NCBI GenBank assembly: GCA_024233085.1
Contig: JACKQC010000017.1
Coordinates: 1 to 64,000, forward strand
Direction: 5' to 3'
Source: Akkermansiaceae bacterium
GTDB taxonomy: Bacteria > Verrucomicrobiota > Verrucomicrobiia > Verrucomicrobiales > DEV007
Length of the DNA stretch: 64,000 nt
Part shown: in pieces, positions 52,522 through 61,500 of the stretch
Position numbering within the stretch: the stretch's first letter is position 1
How the letters are laid out: each line of letters starts with the position of its first letter
The notes under the pieces: model-generated
Databases searched by the model: none
The model's input: the letters and a program-made list of their open reading frames with translations, nothing else
What the model was told of the DNA's origin: nothing
Translations under genes and position numbers: made by a program

Positions 52522-55500
52522 TTAATTGCCCAGGGGATCCCCGACGGATCCTGCCGCATCCCTTTCGCGCCGCTCCCGTTCCTCGTTTTCCTCCGGTTTA
52601 CGGCTTTCACGGACGGCGCCGCCGCCATATCCCAGGACTTCGACGGTGATGAGAGAGGGGGATTCGTCCTGGACGGGGCCGCTGTTTTGCGAGCGCGCGG
52701 CATCGGCTGTCGCGGCGGTGGCGGCGGAGGTGGCGCCACCGGCGGCGGCGGAAGCGGCGCTCAACCCGCCGATATTCGGCGCGGAGACGGTCGGGGTTGC
52801 CGGCGCGCCGGTGGAGGTGCCTCCGGCGGCGATGTTCGAAGCGTTGACCACCTGGGTGGCGGCCAGATTGATGTTGCCGGTCACGCGGATACCGGCGTCG
52901 CCCGCGTCGATGATTCCGGAGGGGGCGATCAGGTCGACGTCGCCCGGCATGACGCCGGCCACGGTATCGAGGACGCCGATCCCGCCGCCAGTGGCGAGGC
53001 CGGCGAGGTCGGTCTCCACGGTGGCGCTTTGGGGATCGATCAGCACGCGGGTCGGGGGCGCGGACTGCACGGTCTTTGACGAGGAGCCGGCGGCGATATC
53101 GCCGGCCGTGGACCAGATCACGATGTCGCCGCCGCGAAGTGTAAAAATGCGGCCGACGCCGATGTCCACGCTGTCATTGGTAAAAATGGAAATGTCTCCA
53201 CCCGATTCGGTGACGATGCCCGGAGGCGTCAGGGCATTGGTGTCGAGGCTATCGGAGAGCGTGAGCCCTCCGCTCGGCGCGAACAACCCGATGTTTCCGC
53301 CGCTTCGGGTCCGGATATCCCGGCTTCGAGCCAGGATTTCGCCTTCTCTTCCCCCTTGTCCGAAAAGGGCGTCGATCGCCGCGAACCCAGAATCATAATT
53401 GCCAAAACCGGCACTGGCGGGATCGTTGAAATTCCGCCCGGCATCCCGTAGCATCCGGAAAAACACTTCCAGCGCGATCTGGGCCTGTTGCTCGGCGGAA
53501 AGGCTGTCGAAATTGTCGATCTCGAGTTCGGCGAGGTAGCTTTCCCCGTCACCGCCGTTGACGAACTGATCGATAAAATTCTGGATGTCGATTTTGCTTT
53601 CGGAGAGGCTTGATCCGGAACCGATGCCGGCGCCCACGTACAGGCTTGCGCCGCCGAAAGGAAGAAAGGGGTTCCGAATGTTTCCGACGCTGACAATCCC
53701 GGTGCCGGTGCCGTCGGGATTGTTGGAACCGGTGCCAAGGTCCACGTCGCGACCGGCGAGCACCTGAAGGCTGCCGGGACCGCCGATGTGGATGTCCCCG
53801 GCCAGGGGGCGTTCGGAAAACGAAAGGGCGTTGCCTTCCAGCAGAGAGGCGATTCTTAGGGGGCTGGCGGCGTCGTAGGCCGTTACATCGCGTCCGGCGG
53901 TGACGACGGTGGCGTCGGTCTCACTGAGGTTCTGCAAATAGAACGATATGTCGGTGATATCGTTCGAGGCGAAAATACGGGAGGCTTTCGGCGAAAAGAG
54001 ACGGAGGCCGGAAAGATCGCCGCCCAACGCATAGATTCGAAGGGGTTCCGGGTCGTTCCGGTGCAGCAGGCCGGCGGTGTGCAGGGCCTGCTTGGTCTGC
54101 GAGACGGCAAAACGGCCAGTGGTCGAGCCCGACTCGGTGAAACGATTCGCCACGTTGGCGAGAAAATTGTTCTGGGTGGTTATGTTCAAGTTCGCGGAGC
54201 TTCCCACCACGCTGTAGTAGGCGAACGGGGTAGTCGGGGAGGGCACGGAGTCGGGATCGGCGTCGGAGATGTTGATCTGGCTGGCGCTCCAGAGGTTGAC
54301 GGTTTGGCCCGGGATGCGGACGTTGGACAAGCCAATTGGCTGCAGGGCGTTGAGCTTTCCGTTGGCGACCAGCTCCAATTGACCCAGTGGCGCCGGAAAG
54401 AGCGTGAGATTCCCGGCGATATTGATATCTCCGGCGAGCGCCGTTGCCTTGAGAGTGGGCGGTTGAACCGGGAGCAGCGAGAGGAAGGGCTGCAGGCTGG
54501 TCTCGGCAAGACGCAGCCACGGATGGTAATACGCGGCCCCGGTCGGTCCCTGGGACAGGATCTGTTGCCTTTCGATCCAGACTTCCAGGATATTCCGCGC
54601 GACGGCGAAATCGGGAAGAGTCGTGGAGTTTCGGAGGGTAACGTCGCCGCCGAGCGAACTGACTTCAACCGACGCCTCGGGGCTATAGGTGTTGAAATAG
54701 GTCTTGTACCAGAATCGGTTGTTCAATCCGGGCGGGAGCATGAAGGCGTTTGTGACGGGTCCGAGGAGCAGGTCGCCGTTCGCCGAGACATCGAAGGAAC
54801 TCTTGCCGACCAGGAGGGTGGTCGGCAGCCAGGTGAGCGGGTCGAGCCGGGCGGCATCGGGATCGTTCAGATTCTGGATGATGCCGAGGGAAGGGGATCG
54901 GGTGGCGTTGGTGGTGATTTCGCCGCCGGCTTCGAGACGACCGGTGCCCCGTTCCACGAAGTAGACGCCGCCGTCGATGTTGTTCCCCGTGCGCACGAGC
55001 AGGTCGCCTCCTCCCAATTCCAAAAGATTGGAGGTGTCCGGCGTGCCCATGGCGGCTCGGGCGTTGGTGGGAATGACGGCGTCGACGTTCTTGACGTCCC
55101 CGCCGGCCTTCAGGGAAACGTCCCCGCCGCCGAGGGCGCCGACGCCCTCGAAGAAGTTGCTGAAGTCGATCCACCACGAGGTCGAGGCGGCCGGATCCGT
55201 GAGGGCGATCGGTCCCGAACCGACACGGACCAGCCCGTAGTCTCCGTCGGCGCCGATGTAACCACGGCGGTAGAGCCAGTTGTTCGGCAATTGCCGGGAC
55301 GAATCGTCGATCGGGCCGGAGTTGTTCGTGGTTTTTCGCTCGATGTTTTCACCGGCGTAAATGGAGACATTTCCTCCGGCCAGGCTGTACTGGGCGGGAT
55401 AGTTCTGCTGCCGGGCTCCGAGGCTTCCCTGCGTCAGGTTGCTGACGGTGATGGGAACGACAAAGTCGCCGGCGGCGAACACGGAAGTCGGGTCGGCGAC

Positions 55501-58500
55501 CTGGGTTCCCGCCGTGTAGATGGATGCGAAAGGATTGAGAAGCCGCAGGCTGCGGCCGACATTGAGATCGATCTCGCCGGAACCGGTTCGGATGACTTGG
55601 AAGGCGTTCCCGATGACGGAAGCGGTGGTGGCGTTCGACCCGCCGACGGTGATGGTGTTGCCGGTGTCTTTTCCGAGTTCGAGCAGGCCGGCGTTGGCGG
55701 CCAGGACATCGGTCGAAAGCGTTTTGCGGTAGCTTGCCGCGGCGAGGTCCGAGCCTGCCGTGAAATGATAAGCCCATGACTCGGTGTTGTCGGGCAGCAG
55801 GGCGTTGTTGGCGACCAGGGGCGAAAGCCAGAGGCTCGTCCCGCCGCTGAATCCGTCGCTGATGGCGTTGTAGAATGTCAGGTTGTCGCTGGCGCGGAGC
55901 GTCAACACGCCCGGCGCGCTTCGCGGACCAAAGCGAAGCCCGGCGAGATTCCAGTCGGAAGTGGTGCCCGATCCTGTCGAGCCGAGGGTGAGGCTTCCGG
56001 TGCGATTGACGATCTCGACACCCGGCGCGAGGATGAGGTCGAGTGACGGTTGAAGCGAGGTGAGACGCGAAAGCATGGCGTTGTAGTTCGCGCTCGCCGT
56101 CCCGGCCGATCCGAGAAACGCGTCGCCGTCGGCCTGAATGGTGGCCAGCAGCGCGTTGTCCAGCGTTCCCGTTCCCGTTCGATCATAGACTCGGAAGCCC
56201 TCGACAAGAATGCTGGAAGGATCGGCGATCGCCGAACCGATGGCGGCGATCTGGACATCGGTGAGGGTTGCGTTTTGCGGCGCCCGGAGGTGAAGCGTGC
56301 CGGTGAATTGTCCGCGTGACTCGCTGTCCGGAAGGGCGCCCGCGCCGGAGAGGTCAATCGCGGATCCGGTTTGCAAATCGAGGATTGCTCCGGGATCGGC
56401 CACTCCATTGATGGCCGCTCCGGCGGTCAGGGAGACATCTCCGCCTTTGCCGGCGGAAGAAAACGCCAGGCCCGAGGCGTCCAGCAGCGCGCCGGGCAGC
56501 ACGGTCAGGTTGCCGGCGGCGATCAGGTCGATGCTTCCACCGGTCTGGCCGGAGGCGTCAATCGTGCCGCCGACGGTAATGGAGCCGGAGTCGGCCGCGA
56601 GCCGGTAGATCCGGGAGGCGGCGTCGCCGACCGTCAGATCTCCGGTGCGGACGCGGTAGTCGCGCGATTCCAGAAACGATCCGGCGTTGAGTTGCGCGTC
56701 GATCGCGGTGAGATCGTTTCCGGCGATACTGCCCGCGTCCAGGGAGAAGGAACCGGTTCGCTGACCGGCGCCGGACGATCCATCGATGCTTCCCGCGAGG
56801 GTGAAGGCGCCGTTCGGTGCGCTGACATTGAGAAATCCGGCGTTCCCGCCGCCATTCGGACCCGAAACGTCGACCGATCCATCCACGCCGATTGTGACGT
56901 CGCCGGTGGCGGAAGCGAGGTTCACCGTCCCGCCGTCGGTGTGGCGGATCACGTCGAGAAAGGTTTTTGAAGTGCCGCCGACGTCGATCAATGCGGTTGC
57001 GAGGTTTCCGATCAGGAGATCGCCACCGGTGGCGCGTGCCGTGACCTGGCCGCTGGGAGCGAGGATGTCGGTGTTGATTTCCACCGCGTTTCCCTCAAAC
57101 ATGAGCGTCGCGCCCAGTCCTCCCGCGCCCGCTCCGGAACCGCCGCCGACTGGACGGCTCAGGGAAAGATCGCCCGCGGCTGCCAACCGGTGGTTCGCGG
57201 CGCCGGCGCCGGAAATCACGGGAGTGGTCGCCGCAAGGTCGCCCGCCGTTTCGAAGGATCCGGTCCCGGACGCCAGCAGGCGCGACTGGGGATTCATTTC
57301 GACGGTCGCGAAGTTCTCGACGTGGACATCGTTGTCGCCGAGTGAAATCTGGCCCGCGTTGAAGAGCAGCGAACCGTCGAGTGGTCCGGCGGGCAGGGCG
57401 CTGAATGGCGCGTCGTTTGCGTTTCCGATCGCAAGCTGGCTGGCCGTGAAGGTCACCATGCCGCCCGTGGTGTTGAAACCCCGGATCGAACTGGCTTGGA
57501 GGGAGAGGCGGGACAGCGCGCTCGATCCAACATCTCCCGTGCCGTACAAGTCAAGGGTCGAATAGCTGCCGAGCGTGAGATCCCGGGCGGATTGCTGGAT
57601 GCTTTCCAGCGCCTGTCCCGAAAGGACCAGCCCATCGGTCGGGAGGAGCGTTCCGGGGTTGTCGAGCTGAATGCTGATTTGCCCGGAGTTCAAGGTCACG
57701 GTGTTGGCGATCAATCTGGCGGTGGGATCGAGGTCGGTCCCGTAAGTCGAGTCGAGCGTCAGGCTTTCGCCACTCAGCAGGGCGTTGGCGCCAACCGCGA
57801 GGTTGGGCATCGTGGAATCATCCACACCCGAGCGGAACACCGGTGCAATGGTGTTGCCGCTGACTCGGATGAGGACGCCATTGCCACTTCCCGGGACCGA
57901 ACTGTCTCCGATGAAGATAGGATCGAGCGTCGACACGCTGCCGGCGCCCACGATGGAAGATCCATCGGTCAACTCAATCCCGTTCGTCGCGGCCAGAATG
58001 ATATCCGATCCCATCAGGGGTGTGCCGGGATTGTCCACGGTGATGCTGCCCGTGCGAACGGTCACTTGGGCGCCGTCGGGCCCGAACGAGCGCAGCCCTC
58101 CAATCAGGAGGCTTTCCGCGTTGAAGCCGTTCAATTGCGCCGCGCTCAGCACGAGGTTTCCGGCGCCGCCGCCGGTCCCGGTCTTGTTGATGATGATGTC
58201 GAGAGGGCTGCTGATGTCGATGAGGGCGCCGCGACCGCCCTCGGGCGGCACCGAATCCACCGCGCCGCGAAGCGACATTGTGGACAGGGCCGAAAATGAA
58301 AGGTAGCCCGAATCGATCGGAAGCCGCGGTGGGGTGAAGTCGCGGTCGAGGGCCGCCTGTTTCAGAAAGGTGTTGGCGAAGAGATCCTCGTATTCCGCGC
58401 GCTGGCGAGTCACCGTGTAAGGGGCGATCTCAAGGCGGATCATCGAGGTGCGCCCGATCCGGGAGCGGTCAAGATCGTTGGAAAAATAGCCGGAAACCAG

Positions 58501-61500
58501 GCTCGACCCGTCGGGCATGACAAAGGTTCCGATGGGATCGCCGGCCTGCGGTGTGACGGCCGCCGGCGTCACGAGAAACGCTCCGGGCAGCAGGGCGTAT
58601 CGCGCGGGCAGCAGCGTGTAGGTTCCGGACGGAAGTCCCGGGCTCGCGCCAAGGGTGACGCGGTCGCCGACCTTGAGACTGTTGTTCACGTAGCCCTGGG
58701 CGCCCTGAAGTTCGGTCGCGAGGGCGCTGTTGTTGAAGGGCGCATAGGGCGCGTAATTGAACCCGTAACCCGGAATGACGGCGAAGCTGGTCGAGCTGTC
58801 GAGAATATCCCGGGTGCCGCCGTTCCCCTGAATCCAGCGATAGGCGTATAGGTCACCGCCGCCCCGGATGTCGATCGTCGATCCGGCCTCGGTGGTGACG
58901 TTGCTTCCGCGAAGGTTGACCGCCTTGGTGGGAAGGCCGGCGATGGTGATGTCGTTTCCGGCGGGGTCGATCCAGGAGTTGCCGTCGATACTGATCCCGA
59001 AAGGTATGAGAAGCCCTTCGCCCGTGCGGGGATCGACGGCGGCGACCGACGTGACGCTGCCGGCGGTGAGTGTCAGGTTGTTCGTGAGCGGGGCCGCCAA
59101 CACGCCCCCCGCGATAGGATCGACCGGGGCGTCGCCGACGCCGTTGTAGCCGAGATTGATCACTCCGATCGGCGCCCGCAGGGTGCCGCCCTGGGTGATG
59201 TCGGACGCGTAGATCGAGAGCGTGCCGCCGGCGGAAAGGGGCATGGGCCGGTAGGCGCCGCCGAGGATCGTTACGGAGCCCGGCTGTGTGCCGCTTCCGG
59301 GATCGTAGTCATAGGCGTAGATGTTGAATTCCGAGAGGGTCGTCGGGTAAATCTGTCCGGCCTGCAGGGTCAGGTTGCCGGCAATATCGAGCGTTCCGTT
59401 TCCGCGAATGTCTCCGTTCGGCGCGAGGAAACTGGCCTTCCCGATCCCCTGGAGCGAAAGTGTGCCGATGTCGATCAGGTCCGCCCGCACGGTCAGGCTG
59501 CCGCGTCCCCAGGTCGGGGCGAAATGATAGAAGGGGCTCGTGATGCCCGCGGCGTCGGTGCTGGTGAAGAGTGAAATCTGGTCGCCATCGATCGGCGGCG
59601 GCCGAAAATCCTGTCCGAGCGCCACATAGGGCGCGGTCAAAAACACCCCGTTGTTCGCGTAGATGACCCCGCCGTCCGCGACTCGGATGCTGCCGGGAAG
59701 TTCGATGCTGACCCGGCCATCGAACTGAACGTTGCCCCCGAGTTCGAGCGAGTTGAAGCCGCCCCCCGAAAAGCTGGACACGGCCAGGTTTCCGATGCCG
59801 GGCAGGGCCGCGCCGTTCGCCGCGAGAACCTGCTGGCCGACCCCGCGCGGGAAAGGAGAGTTGGGCAGGGTATAGCCGGATTGTTTCACCACGAGGTTGG
59901 GGTCCGCCGAAGTGTAGGGCTGTCCCGGGGTCGTCAGGCGGCCGGACCGAACCGAAAGCGTTCCGCCGATCGCGGCGGGGCCGCCGGGCCGGCCGACAAA
60001 GGTGGCGTCGGTGTAGAGAAACTGGGAGCCTTCCAGGGTGATGCTGCCCCCGTCGGAATCGAAGCGAACCGGCACAAACTGCGTCCCGCGAAAGCCCTGG
60101 ATTGGCCCGGCGTCAACCGTCAGGAAACCGGGGGGCAGGTCGAGAATTCCCGTGGTTCCCGACACGTCGAAAACCGCGCCGCGCTCGGCGACGATGTTGC
60201 CGGAAACCGAAATCGAACCTCCCGGCAGAATGGCGCCGACCCGGTTGCCGCGCCCATCGACATAGACGACGGGTTTTCCGGCGGTGGAAAGAAACGCCTC
60301 GCGGCCGATGTAAACGGTGGTGCGCGCGACCCCGGGTTCGAATTCAGAGCCGGGATAACTGGCGCCGCCTTCCACGGTGATGCTCCCCCCCGGCGCGATG
60401 ACGGAGCCCTCGATCGTCACCGTCTGCCCGGAAAAGGCCACGCTGCCGAGACCGTCTGTCTCGATCGAGGTGTTCCTTTCCATCACCACGTCGCCGACGA
60501 CAATCGGCACGCCGGTATAGGGATCGGTGGCGCCCGTCGCGCCAAAAGCGAGATTGGCGGGGCTGCGAAGCCCTTCGGGGCGCGTGAAGGGTTGCAGGGT
60601 CAGGCCCTTGCCCCACGGCGTGTTCGGAATGGCGAGCCAGCCCTCGACCACCGGGCGAATATCCGTGCCGGCGGCGATTCGCACCCCGGGAATCGAGAGC
60701 GCGCCATTTTCCCCCGGAATGCCGATGCCGGTCAGCGAGATGCTGGCGAAGCCGCCCGTGCTGAAAAATTCCGGTTCGAGCGAAATCACGCTCGGATTCC
60801 CCGAGCCGGCCCCAATGACAAACGCGGGCGCTGTCAGGCTCAGCGATCCTCCGGTCGCGCCGGAGTAACCTTGCATCGTTCCCCCCTCGAGATGGAGCGA
60901 CCCGCCGATCACGGCGGAGACGGACAAGTCTCGTCCGCCGGCAATGGACAGGCTGCCGCCGTCGCCGTAGGTCACCTTTCCGACGGGAGTCATTCGGGCG
61001 CCGCCGGAAACATCGAGCAGGGTGTCCTCGCCGATCGTGGTGTCGAAACCGGCCAGTGAAATCGAGCCGCCGGCGATCGCGACCGGCAAGAGATCCGGAG
61101 AACTCGCGCGCTCGTCGACGATCAAACCGGCCGTGCTGAGGACGGCCCCGGGTTCGACGATCAGCCGGCCCCGTCCGGCAATGGGATCGGGAAGGACCGG
61201 AGTCGCCGAATTGTCGAGCGCGTTGAGGAGATCGAGCGGGAGATTGTAGGCGCTCAGCGCGATGTTGCCCCCGGGAGCAATCAACCGGCCCGCCACCGTG
61301 ATGTTCGAACCGGTCATGCTCAGGTTGCCGCCCGGCTGGGTTTCGAGGGTAATGTCGCCCGGAATCCGGATTTCGCCGTCGGGATTCTCAATGGTCAGGG
61401 AGCCGAATCCGCCGCCGTCTTCCTCGAGCAGATCGGGAGAAAGCTCCACTTTCGCGAGGCGGTCGGCCCGGAGCGATTGCGGGTTTCCCGCCGCGTCGAG